Of a DNA stretch of 64,000 nt, positions 9,901 to 21,400 are shown in pieces; positions within the stretch are counted from its first letter, which is position 1; every line of letters starts with the position of its first letter. The notes beneath the pieces are model-generated. The model saw nothing but the letters and a program-made list of their open reading frames with translations, was not told where the DNA came from and did no database searches. Origin of the DNA: Solanum dulcamara (lineage: Eukaryota; Streptophyta; Magnoliopsida; Solanales; Solanaceae). The stretch spans positions 7,490,001-7,554,000 of the forward strand of contig NC_077240.1 of NCBI RefSeq assembly GCF_947179165.1. Direction: 5' to 3'. A program made the position numbers and the translations under genes.

Positions 9901-12900
9901 CATTCTTGCTGCTGACACCAAGTAAGCCATTCAGCGGTGGAGAGTCTATACTTGTGGAATTGACTGGGTGAGTGGGGGATCTTTGCCTAGAAGGATGAAG
10001 TCAAGGATGAGGCGAGCCGGATAAGGCAGCTCAATGGTTGGTTATGGGTGCCAGAGATAGGGATAACAGGGTGGATGCTCCATTGGCAGGACAGGAGGTG
10101 GTGAACTAGATGCAGAACATGAGATATCTTGAAGGAGGTTGACATAAGGTCACTCCTCAGAGACAAGCACTGAAGGGAGGTCACTGCTAGGGCATGTGGG
10201 ATGGGAGAGAACCATATAATGGGAAGGAAAAATAAGATTGGACTTGCCTTAATCCATGTTACATATGATAGCTAAAAAGGTCTTTTTATGTTCTATTCGA
10301 TGGGAATACTACCCAGAGCCTGACCTGCCCCTATCCATTGGAATCAAGTTATCCCCCAATTATTTGTATTTCAATCCTGAACCGGACAAACCAAAAAGGC
10401 GTACTAAATGCTGGATAAATCTAATCTGCCCTATTCCTGAGGCTAATCAGAATTTCACCAAACTTCATGTATAACTCCTTCCCATGTTTCTATTTATTTT
10501 TAATATCTACAGTTAGAGTAGCTTCAAAATCTCTATGGACTCTTTAACCAAGGTTTTGTTAAAGGAGATTCTCTTTTACATAGATTAGGAGAGTTTGGAT
10601 TATTTAATTTTGGGACTAAACAAAGGATCCAAAAATTCTAAAGCAAATAAAGTGAATTTTATTTCATAAAGTTGGAAAATACTGATGATACATTTGCCCA
10701 ATAATTTTTCAATGCAAAACAAAATTAATACTGGACGGAGTTACCTTTTTGTTTGTTGGCCTGGTAAAAATTACAATTAAGAGATATAAATATTTGTTAA
10801 TCTAAATGTTGTAGAATCTTATTTAGTGGTTTTTGAATCATGAGGCCACCAATTAGGAACTGTATCACACTTCTCTGCCTTAAATTCTCTCTGTTTTAAA
10901 AAGTATTAAAACCTACTCCCCCAAACTTTTCCATATGTTTAAAACCTACTCCCCCAGACTTTTCCATATGTTTCGTTATGTGCTATATACTGTTGAAGCT
11001 AAAAATATTCCAAAGGTAGTACTCTGGTATGAATCTACTGTTAATACTCACTGGATGTGTGAATTTTTTTCCTTGATTTTATTGGACTTTTCTTCAGGCT
11101 CAAGAAACACAAAGAAGGCTGCCTTTGTGCTATATGTGTGATGATACGGCGCAGGCAGGAACGGGAGGAGACCACTCGGTCGTTGGATGACCAAGGTGAG
11201 GCTAGTGATGATTATCCAGATGGCATGAAGCCCGAGGTAATTAATGCCCTTTTTTTAACTCTGGTTTTATATATTTCTCGATCAAAAAAATGCTTGGAAA
11301 TATTTTATTGTTGAGGGTTTAGATTTCGGGAATCGATTAGAATCTATAGATAAAGAAGAGAACCTACTGTGGGTTCAAATTGTAATATACATATTTTAGA
11401 ACAGAATATAATAATACATAATTACAGACAAATAATCTTCTTAATTGTTCCTAAATGATCTTACTTGATCCTAGACAATGCATAATATTTACAAAATTGT
11501 TAACACTTCATCTATGTTGGAATTTACATATTGTATACTCTTAGCTTGTTGCAATTGTATTCGATACAGGACTTTAGAAGTACTTTGTAATATCTACTTC
11601 CTCCATTTCAATTTTTAGAAGTTCAAAGTTAAATTGTTATTGAATATAGAGATGTGTCATTCTTTTTGGGACCGACTAAAAAAGAAAGAGTATCGCATAA
11701 ATTCGACCGAGGGAGTAATAACCAGTCAGTCGAAATTGATAAAGCTCGTCAATACGTCCTAATTCAGTCGTTTTCCTAACAATGTCTTTGCATGCTTCGT
11801 TTTTTCCTGTTAAATACGGGATTTGAAGCCTTATGAAGTGCAACTTCTCACAAATTACTGATCAGTTCCTCTTTTCTTTAAATTTCAATAATTGTTGAAG
11901 AAGCTGCTTTAACCATATCAGCTCACATGTAGCTTAGTACATGGCTCGAGACGCTGCATCTGTACCTGATGTGCTCATCGCATCTTACTTTTTGCTTTTA
12001 TAAGATATAAGATTCGTTGGATTGAAGATACAATATCCGCAAGTTAACCATAAGTTAGAAGGAGAACCTGCACATCTGCATCAGAATGCCCACCAATTGT
12101 GAATGACCTTGTCCTCATATAACAAACCTTACTTGGAGAGCCCTTGATATTCCTTAGGATTCAGGTTACTGCATTTTAATCACTCTCACAAGGAGCTTGA
12201 AGGAACTGAGTAACCACACATCAAATTAGATGTTGAGTCGTGTAATTCTGAGATAATAATAAAGCTTGCCAACTAGTCTCCTCTGAGTCTTTCCGAGGCT
12301 CTTTCCAGTAATTAACATTAGAATCCATAAGAGTATGTCACGACTCAAAAACCGAGGTCATGATGACACATATCCCAAAACCCAACCTGATGTGTAAGCC
12401 TAAATGTAAAACTCATACGAGACTCCCAAAAGGAAAGTCATGCCACGATTTAAATGAAAAGAAATACAATGAAGAAATTTTCCCAAAACCTGGTGTCATA
12501 AGTATAAAGAGCATCTAATACAAAGTTCGAGTTTGAAGATACAACATAAGTCTCTGAATGATACAAAAGACTGAGAAATAAAGATAGACTAGTGACGATT
12601 CGAATTCCGAGACCTCACCACTAATCTGAGAATACCCAATCCGCTAGAATATCAGCTACCACGTGAGGTACCCTGACTAGTAGCTGCATCGAAAAGGGAC
12701 ACAAAAGTAGGGGTGAGTACAATTCACATGTACTCAGTAGGTTTTAGCCGACTGTGCATAAGGAATTAATCAAACTTATGAAATAAACTAAGAAATGCTT
12801 TCACCTGCATACAGAAAAGTCTCACTTCGGCATCGGTGCGGCCAGTTTATATATATTATGGCGCGAGTAAAGTAAACTCATAATAACAACTCATAATAAC

Positions 12901-15900
12901 AATTAACCAGATAATTCAAGCAGCACAGATATTAATGCAATGCAATGCAATATGATGATGCAATGATGTGGTGGTATGGTGGAATCAAGACTATCACACA
13001 GCCTGTCGTATGCACCTGTCGAGCTTTGTTGCCGAGCTGTGCTACCAAACAGGATCCATGGGGTCTCGCAGACCATATACCTCAATCACAATATCTCATT
13101 ATCCTTGCCACCTCCTCGTGGTCAAGGGATCACAATGCATCCATTACCTTGCCGTAAAACTGCCTCGGTCAGGGACTCAAGATACAAAGGTTTAAAGGTG
13201 TTTCATTTTCTTTTTTCAAAAAGAATTCCCAACTTCCCATGTTTCATGATATATGATGAATGCGGATAAATGCATCAAAACACATATGGCATGGAAGCAG
13301 TACTCAACTCAACATGAAGTACAAGGTTCAAAGTTCTCAAAACTCTTAACCTACACATGATACTCACCTTCAATAAATAGAAATGGGAAGGAAATATTTC
13401 AATTTAAGTGTTCACCACTTTCTCAACAATATTTCAATATTCAGGCATGCTCAAAACCCCCAACTCAACCCCTCCGGCGGGCATCACAAGTCAAATAATA
13501 TCATCAAGCCTCTCTCACAGGCAAATCATGAATCACATGCTCTCAAAGCAAATAAAATAACAAATAAGGCCCCTACACGGGCTATGTAATGCAAATAAGC
13601 CTCCACACGGCAACACATTAATAAATAAGCCACCACACGGGCATCTCAATATATATAACATTCTCAACTCATACTACAATCCCATCCCAAAGTATATAAT
13701 ATATGAATGACTAATTACCCCATCTCAGTCTCAAAGAAGGATAGCCAAACCTACTTCAATTATCGAAACCGCACTTGAAATGACAACCCACTATCAACAA
13801 TGGAACATACACATCACAAGGAGTCCAATGACACCTATATTGATAGGTTTCCGAACCGGGGGTAAAATGGTCCAAAAATTAATTATTTTTGAACAGGGTC
13901 AAATCTGAAATTTTATTTGAAAATTATGTTCTAAACATCAAGTAGAGTTCGTGGCTGAAAAACCCATTAAAATCGAGTTTCAAATCATAAAAATACAATT
14001 TTCTAACTTGGAAGAAAATCCCATAACCCACCTTTGAAATCTTGATTTAAAGATGTTTTGGAAGATAATAATTACAGAAACTGGTAAAGGATAATCTCAC
14101 CACGATGTTTCTTGCGGAAAAACTCACAATTTAGACTCAAGAATCATGAAAAATGGAGCTAAGATGACCTAGAAACAATCCTCCAAAATTCATTAAAATT
14201 CTAATTCGAAAATGATAAAGGCAGCTAGATTAGGGAATTTACCTCACAGGAAGCTCCTAATCAAGTTTCTGAGCTCACCACTGGATTCCTACGGAAAAAC
14301 TACACAATTTAGAGCTTTGAATCACTGAATTCGGATCTAAGATGGCCAAGAAATCATCTTCCAAAGTTTACAAAAATCTGAATTCGAAAATGGTCGAGGG
14401 CGCATCTAAAACATCAAATCTTACCTCCAACGAAGCTTCTAATCAAGATTCCGAGCTCACCAATGGACTCCCCATGAAATTCTCTTGAAGATACTTTTGA
14501 ATCGCTAGATTTGGACTTGAAAAGCTCAAGAAATGAGGGTTCAAAGTTGAGAGAAAAATCTGAAAAATCTGCACTTTTACACTAGATTTTTCTGATTTTT
14601 GCATTATTTAAAGTCTCCGAATGGACCTTCGGAATTCGTTCGGAATCCGATAAAAATAAATCAGATATGCTACCCCACTAAATTCGGCATTTCGGACTCA
14701 ATGGCGCATTCGAAATTATCATACGAGATCATTTTAATAAAAAATGGATCCCACATCAAAGTGTTATTTTAAGCCAAATTCCACAACGGGCCTCTGGATT
14801 AGACCGAAAACTTCGGGAAGCAAACGAAGGGTCGTTCTAGACCAAAATTGACATTTCGGAACTAACCGCGTTGTCAGAATTTTCATCCAAGTACGTTTTT
14901 CAAGAATGTTGACCAAAGTCAACCATAGGCTAACTTTCAAAGTCAAAAGCGTCAAATAGCCTAAACTCGTATCGATTGCCTCGATAGTCATGCCGATAAT
15001 GCTACTAGCCTAATTTGGCCATTCCAGAGGTGATGGAACCATTAGAATTCAAATTCGAGGTCTCTTTGACCCGGAACTCGAAAAGTCGCAACTAAACCAA
15101 CTTAGACCTTCAAATACCAAAATGGGCTCGGAACCTCTAAAAATTCAGCTAACACTTCTTCTAGATCAAAAACCATCCCCCGAGTCCAACAGAGTCGTCG
15201 GAATTCCATTCTGAGTATTGAAACTCCGAAAGTTGACCGAAGTCAAACCTTGACCTAAAATCCCTTAAATTCTCAACTCAAGATTTCAAATCTTCGTTAT
15301 AACTCCAAAACTAATTCCGTAAACTCTCCTAAACCAATTTCCACATTCCGGAGCTTTTGGAATTTATTCTGTTTTGACATCCATAAAATGAGTGGTTCTT
15401 CCACAAACTACACTCAAAACTCAAAAGTGTTTTCACATAAATGAACTGTTTTCTTTTCTAGAAAAGGTAACCCTTCGGAGTGCCCTAGTACTTTGGGCTT
15501 GAGACTTTTGTGTCGAAGGTCTAAAGCAAAATTCCGTTTCGAGACCCGTAGCTCCGGTTGTTACCGAAAATCACTTTTTCACCTTTAAACTCTATAAAAC
15601 TCAAGAATTTGCACAATTTACAAACCATTAAGATTTTGACACTTTCAACTACACAAACCGATCAAATAATACTCGGGGGCACTAATGATAGGGGTAAAAT
15701 GGTAATTTCACATAAATTTTAAAAAAATGACCCTCAAGGTCATTACAGAATATCAATAGGTTTGCGCTTCATTGTGAAATGATAATACTACAGCTAAATT
15801 GTGCTACCTAGTTTCCTAAGTTTTCACAAATCTTTAGTCTGGAAATGACTTTTGAGATATTTAAGTTGAAGAATACTTTCATGATCATCATTTGTTATAA

Positions 15901-17603
15901 TGCTGTCATCAATATAAACAATCAAGGAAGTACGCCTCTCCATGAGAATAATCTATGTAAAATACTGAATAATCGACTTGACGTTGTAATATACTAAATT
16001 GTCAGACAATAGAGCTAAACCAACCAAACCATGCTTTGGGGGTCGCTTGAGGCTATAAATGGATTGGCATGGATAATCTTGTCTTGTAAGAATTAAACCT
16101 TGTAACTGTTCAGTGTAAACTCTTAGCAAGATTTTCACACAAGAAAATCATGACGAGAGAAGAAGTTACGGTGTCTTGATGGGGTTAGTGTTAGTTCAAA
16201 TGATAGATGTTAGCATAAAGCAATAGAGGTAAGGTCTGCATACACATTACCTTCCCCAGACCCCGCTGTGTGGGACTATACAGGATATGTCGTTGTTGTT
16301 GTTGATTTAAACAATATGTTAGCATGACCTCTATCTTTTCGACCTTTCTTGTACTCTACATGACCGGTGGAATATTAAATCACCTCTCTCCAAATCTTAA
16401 GGTATAATGGCAATTGCACACATATATGTGAAGCACACAGTTGTTTTATGATAAGGCAGGCAGTAGAAAATTGTTAATGAACTCGTCTAGTGTTGACAAA
16501 GCTGGTAAAATTTGGACTAGAAAAACGTGTTTTGTGCAAAAGAAGAAAGGGGGAGCAAATTTATATATCTAACCTGGAAAACAGGAAGAGAAAATAATAA
16601 CCAAAGGTCTAAAAGATGAATTCTGGACTTTTTTCGCTTGGTATTCAATTTGCTTGCCTTCTGGATATCTTGTTGGTTAAGATTTGCTTTGATATACTTA
16701 AGAATGCTGGTTTAAATGGATCTTTGCATTACATGTTTGTTTAATGGCTTGAGCATAGAGATGTTATTCTGTTTCCAAAATTTTGGTGATCATTCTGATA
16801 GTGTTGATACAATTTCCTGTCCAACTGTTCTTTCTCCATTTTCTTTCTGAAAAGGAAACATCGCCTGTAGAAAGTCGAGAGTACACCTCATCAAATATGG
16901 AGAATTCACCAGAGACAGATGTTGACACTCTTATGCAAGAAAAAGGAGCAGAGAGAAAGTTAACTGAAAATCAGGACGCTTTACGTGAGAAGCTAGGGGA
17001 AGGCATGGGGAGTGAAATGGGAATCCAAAGTAAAAGAACGGGGGTCACTTCTGAGCATTTGCAGTCAGGTTATGCATCTGTAGATGAGCACAAAGCACAT
17101 CATCAGAAGCAAAATGGGGAGCCAGGTGGAGACTTGATGAATGACGGTCGAAAAGAAAATCTGCAGCATGGGGATGAAAATGCTGCAACTGGGCAACAGA
17201 GGCCAAAGGCAAGCAATTAAAAGCAAATACGCTGCATAAATATTGTTTATACCTTTGCATAAATATTGTTTATTCCTGTTGGCTGATAACAATATTACAC
17301 CAGGTTTTACAGTGCAAGGCAGGTTACAGTAAACAAATTCAGTATGTTTCAACTTGTATTGTGTTGTAACTCTGTTTTGGGTGATGAAATTTTGAACAGG
17401 AATTGCAAGACAAGTATCAGAAAGCCAAGATGTTGGAGAACTTGCGTTATCTCGAAAATCCAACAGTTATGGATTTATCTCGAATCCTGTTTGCTGATAA
17501 TCGAAGATCTGTCTGGAATGGACCACATTCACTGGTTAAGCGTGGGGGTTCCACCACCCGCAAGAGCTCCATTCATGCAGCTATTTCCATGCTGATGCAG
17601 TAG
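6981..17603 (+). CDS. Bromodomain-containing nuclear protein
   Basis: Coding exons are 6981-7598, 8029-8106, 8602-8836, 9031-9133, 11098-11236, 16855-17208 and 17400-17603; reading frames join exactly and give 576 residues. The N-terminus is basic (MKRRRGSKKGKAKRLR), a likely nuclear localisation signal, followed by a low-complexity Ser/Thr/Lys region. The bromodomain spans about residues 207-310, with the ALGIPDYFDVI, TPMDFGTI and IWNNCYKYN motifs; the last contains the acetyl-lysine-binding Asn. A short Cys/Arg motif (GCLCAICVMIRRRQERE) follows, then an acidic linker. The C-terminal segment contains LENLRYLENPTVMDLSRIL. By family it binds acetylated histones in chromatin; its targets are unknown. 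Exon 6 ends with a GC donor (aaag|gcaagc), a rare but valid GC-AG intron. Intron 5 is 5.6 kb because of inserted retroelements. Confidence 0.88.
9296..9440 (+). mobile_element. Possible tRNA-derived SINE fragment
   Basis: In intron 4, tatcctagtggtaaag resembles a Pol III A box and ggtgttctagcc about 50 bp later resembles a B box, the arrangement of tRNA-derived plant SINE heads. A (cacctc)n stretch lies between them. The 3' end is not recognisable, so the limits are approximate. Confidence 0.35.
11740..12335 (-). pseudogene. Ty1/copia RNase H relic (part 2)
   Basis: Translated on the minus strand with several frame changes and stops, this segment matches the C-terminal half of copia pol. Recognisable pieces are TQFLQAPCES, SDAD, TNLISYKSKK, ATCELIWLKQLL and ALHKASNPVF, in the order expected for the RNase H domain. 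It continues the reverse transcriptase piece at 15748-16140; the solo LTR sits between them. It is a degenerate relic in intron 5 of the bromodomain gene, with no coding potential. Confidence 0.75.
12336..15747 (-). mobile_element. Gypsy-type solo LTR, 3412 bp
   Basis: On the minus strand the unit starts TGTAATGACC and ends GAGTCGTGACA, the TG...CA ends of an LTR. The flanks gagta (12331-12335) and gaata (15748-15752) match at 4 of 5 positions, consistent with a 5-bp target duplication that has mutated once. No gag, pol, primer-binding site or second LTR adjoins it, so it is a solo LTR left by recombination. It lies antisense to the bromodomain gene inside intron 5 and interrupts a copia relic. 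Its relative at 1-2829 is in the opposite orientation. It carries one copy of the 67-bp unit and an internal ~180-bp degenerate repeat. Confidence 0.85.
14096..14545. repeat. Degenerate ~180-bp tandem repeat in solo LTR
   Basis: Three successive units start with ctcacca/ctcaccac at 14096, 14274 and 14456. They share ...ggaaaaact.cacaattta..., aattcgaaaatg, and aagct(c/t)ctaatcaag. Periods are 178 and 182 bp, and the third unit is partial. This internal amplification lengthens the LTR. Confidence 0.7.
15748..16140 (-). pseudogene. Ty1/copia reverse transcriptase relic (part 1)
   Basis: The minus strand encodes a decayed copia reverse transcriptase. Recognisable pieces are SIYSLKRPPKHG (the family's LYGLKQ..RAW region), IVYIDDSIITNDDHES (the YxDD catalytic motif) and LKYLKSHFQTKDL. 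Stops and frame changes interrupt it. The domain order continues into 12335-11740 on the far side of the solo LTR, so the LTR inserted into an existing copia copy. Confidence 0.8.
16226..16304 (+). mobile_element. TS SINE / RTE-tail fragment
   Basis: The sequence gaggtaaggtctgcatacac ... ttccccagaccccgct ... (gtt)n is the 3' portion of the Solanaceae TS-type SINE, also found at the 3' end of the RTE LINE at 4490-5673. It lies in intron 5 of the bromodomain gene. The 5' limit is uncertain. Confidence 0.75.
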
Positions 17604-18470
17604 GTTTATTCTTAAATCTTCTCGGACGGTATTGACTGATGAATATGTGAATCAAATTTTTTTTTCCAGTTGTGTATGATAGGTCGAGTGTATTTTGAGG
17701 GTAATAAACTCTCTGCCATTAGCTTCTCTCCTTTTTCTTTTAATTTGGGGCGGGGGGTTAAAATTTGAATCTTTTGATTGTAAACTCATCAATCAGGAGT
17801 CAGGACTAGTTTGTCTGGCATTTACTATTCAGGAATAATGATATAATCCATTCTAGTTGAGCGTTAATAACCTTACCGGCTACTGCAGTCTAATTCTAAA
17901 TAGAGTGGCGAAGCCACGTTTGAACTTGTGAAAGCCTATAGAATTATCTTTTTGTACCTAGGATTGACAAATTCTTAATTGCAAAGCCATTTGCAGAACT
18001 AAAGGTCATTGAAACAACTAATGTAACATAATTGGGTAGGATTACTGATATTCACAGTGATGCCACCGTCATGTTCAACAATGGTTTTGTACGTAAGTTT
18101 GAGAAGGCTAACAAGTTGATTGGGGTACAAGTTTTGCATGTTCCTCACTACTGGTTTCTGCTTTCATCTATTGGATTGATCTGTTAGATGCGATCAATGG
18201 CTGGGACATCTTTGTGAATATTAGTAAGCCCCTACCCTACCAGTGGCCAAAGACAACATAATCATGAATTTTATAATACGTTTCAACTCCCAACATTAGA
18301 TGTTCGTGGAGGTCGACCATAACATAACAAATCAAACTATCTAATTGATACCCACTACTTACATCCACCTAATAATGCAAGCAATGCTAGTTGGTCAACA
18401 AGAAGCTGTTCAATTCGCTCGATAATGAAATACACTCAACATCAAACTAATTTGCCAAAAAAACTTCTTA
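17604..18470. other. Convergent 3' intergenic region
   Basis: This holds the 3' UTRs of the bromodomain gene (+) and the pseudouridine synthase gene (-), whose stop codons face each other about 870 bp apart. No further ORF or repeat is recognised. Confidence 0.5.
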
Positions 18471-21400
18471 TTAGCTTTGATTACTCTCGGGAGGCAAATC
18501 ATATTTGACATGTCCAAGATAGAGACCACAAGCAGGAGCCATCGGAGGTGCTGCAGTGATGGATTTTGCTTCAAGGATGCGTTTTACTGAAATGATGCAT
18601 CGAAGAGGAATTAGTGGTGAGACTAAAAACCACTATCATCCATTGACAGCAAACGTTTTGTACAAGAACATACCATCTGGAACTGTTAGATCTCCGGCCC
18701 CAACTGACTTAAGGACTCCAACAAGCAGCCTAACCTGCATGAGACTTATTTTTAAGAGTTGACATGTGAAACCTATTTGTATAAAGATTGACAAACCTAA
18801 TAAGATATTCAGTTAAAAAAGACAGACAAATTTGATGATATATATATGCTTAGTACTAAATGCATGATCTGGATTCTGGGAGCTTGCACATATTATTCCC
18901 ATGTCTTAGTCTCTGTATTTGTATCGAGATTAGTCTCTATCCATCAACTCCACTTCTTTTGTTTAAATTCAGAACAAAACATATACCAGCTCAAAAAACA
19001 AAAACAAAAGTCAATTTAGTGAAAGTAGCATTAAACACAGCAAACCCATCTCATGCAACACAAATAACTTGGCAAGAAGACCTATTGACGTTATTATTCT
19101 GAAACATTTCAAAAATTTCACAAATCACAAATGTAGAATACGAAAGAGTTTCACCTAAAAATAAGACTAACTAATCTGATATAGAAAGTTTTCCTTTCCC
19201 ATGTCCAATTTTCACACTCATTTTATTATGTATTGGTATAATTGTTGGATTGGGGTATAATAAGACTAATAAGTGATCTGATGAACTTCTTTTCCCATAT
19301 CCAATTTTGACACACTATATATTACTTATCCATTAGTATATTTATAGGTTGGGGAGGGGGAAGAGCAAGGGTAAAAACCAGTTAAAAGGAAAGACAATAA
19401 CATTTGGAAGAAACAAAATACCAACCTGATGGTAAAGAAAAGATCGTGCCCTTGTGGTTACCACAAAGCAACGGTGTCTTCTTCTAAGGCCAAACTCTTG
19501 ACAAGCCTCACCGTTTGAACCTTCCAACTTTTCTTCATTGGCGTTCAAAGAGATTTGAGAGTGGTTGGTGTCTGAACCCAAGGCTACAGTTGGATCCTCC
19601 ATGACATTACTGCTCTTTAGTCTCTCTGAGATTGACGGAAAAAAAGGAGTTGAAACGACCTCAATAACATTAAGTTCATCCAGAGTTCTGATGGGTGAGT
19701 TGGCCTGTTAATGTTTAAAGTGTTAAGAGCCAAACCTTAGATGTTAGCAAGAGTGGGAATGAAGAGAAGTAATGGGAAGTAGTAAAATCTCAACCAACTG
19801 CAATAACGAGTCCTGAAGTTGCTTCCTCTAACCTAGAGCAAAAGTGAAAATTTCCCACAGATCCAACAAAATCTATACCACGTCCTCATCTTAATCTTTG
19901 TTAGCACTTGGTTTTCACGCAATAGCAAACAAGCTAGCTTTCCAATATACCTCTTCTACTCCAATTTTTTTTTTGAGAACAAAAAAAAATACAAAAAATG
20001 GAGAAGAAGAGGCATATTGGCAAGCTAAGCTTGTTGAATTATTCATTACTCCAATTTCATTGTAAAAAAAGTAAGTTTTTTTTATGGTGAACAGATTGAT
20101 AGTAGAGAAGAAATATAGAGTATAAATGGAAAATGAGATTTTTTATGGAAAATCATAATTAGATTAAAAAAATACTGCTGCATGTCCAAGGATAGAAAGG
20201 CTGACCTGACAAGCAGCTGCTCTGAAAGAACTGAAGTCATGACGTCCAATAAGAATGTTACATGCTTTCTGGAAAATACACAAACAATTTTGTTATATGG
20301 GATAATAATACTAACCTTAAAAATATATGTGCCGCTAGTCAACCTGCATGGCAAGAAGATCCAGATTCTCAGGCACATGCCAAGCCCGGTCCCTCTCAAA
20401 GTTCGATACTGCCTCCGGTCCAGATAACAATCGATAGAAGTACCTAAAAAGAAGATTCCCAATGTCCAGAACTCAGTCATTGATCTCATAAGCATGTGTC
20501 ACACTGAAAGACGGGAAAATGAAAATTTAGCATATACTAGTTCATTATGTGAAGTGGATAATTAAATATCGAGTGTTTCAACATCTTATACAAATAAACA
20601 GTTACTTTAAATATAACCACATTTATCCGGTTAAACATCAACTCTCAAAATGGATTAGAGAATAATCAGGAGCAGCGACATACACGTAAATAACACCGTC
20701 CTAGCCGGACAGTAAACTATTCCCTGCAGCTAACCTTACCCATAGACATCAAAAAAATCAATTTTAAGAGATGGGATGTTACTTGGATCGCATATGCATG
20801 TACAGGTTCAGTATTATTCTACGTGATCAAGATATTGATGCCTACGTGCGTTCTTGAGCTTTATATCTGGCATGAAAATCGGCTGGAACACACCGAACGT
20901 CAACAACCATTATATCACCCTCGTTCTTCTGCAATCAAACCATAATGAACAGAAATGGTCAGTAACCCCAGATAGAAAATTAAATATCAGCTTGATTAGC
21001 ATTATGTCATGTTGCCTCAATTTCATTCTTAATGTAATTTTACAACCTTAAATACCAGCTTGATTGGTATTGGCTTTTGTTGCAGGAAACATGAGGGGAA
21101 TATAAAAGAAGAGAGAAAAGACAGGTTTACTTTTGTTGAAGAATCAATGATTACTTCTACTAAGTTGTTTGGTACCACTGTTATCCTGTTAAACTGTCCA
21201 AAAGTTAAACCTGTGCATTAATCACGATTATCCTTAGAGAATTCTCGAAATGATGAGATTATCAGAAAACTCTAAATTCTCTGCAAGATTCGTTATAAAG
21301 AAATAGGAGAACTTAAAGATTGGAACTTTGACGAGCCTCCATATGCACATATAAAGAAGAAAAGACCCCAAATAAAAAGAAACAGAAAGATACGTCCTTA

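Noticed and set aside
12903..13269. Several short ORFs in all frames
   Set aside because: They lie inside the solo LTR and mirror those at 1624-2151; no codon-level constraint is expected.
17045..17463. Minus-strand ORFs opposite the last bromodomain exons
   Set aside because: They are shadows of exons 6-7, which join in frame with clear splice sites.
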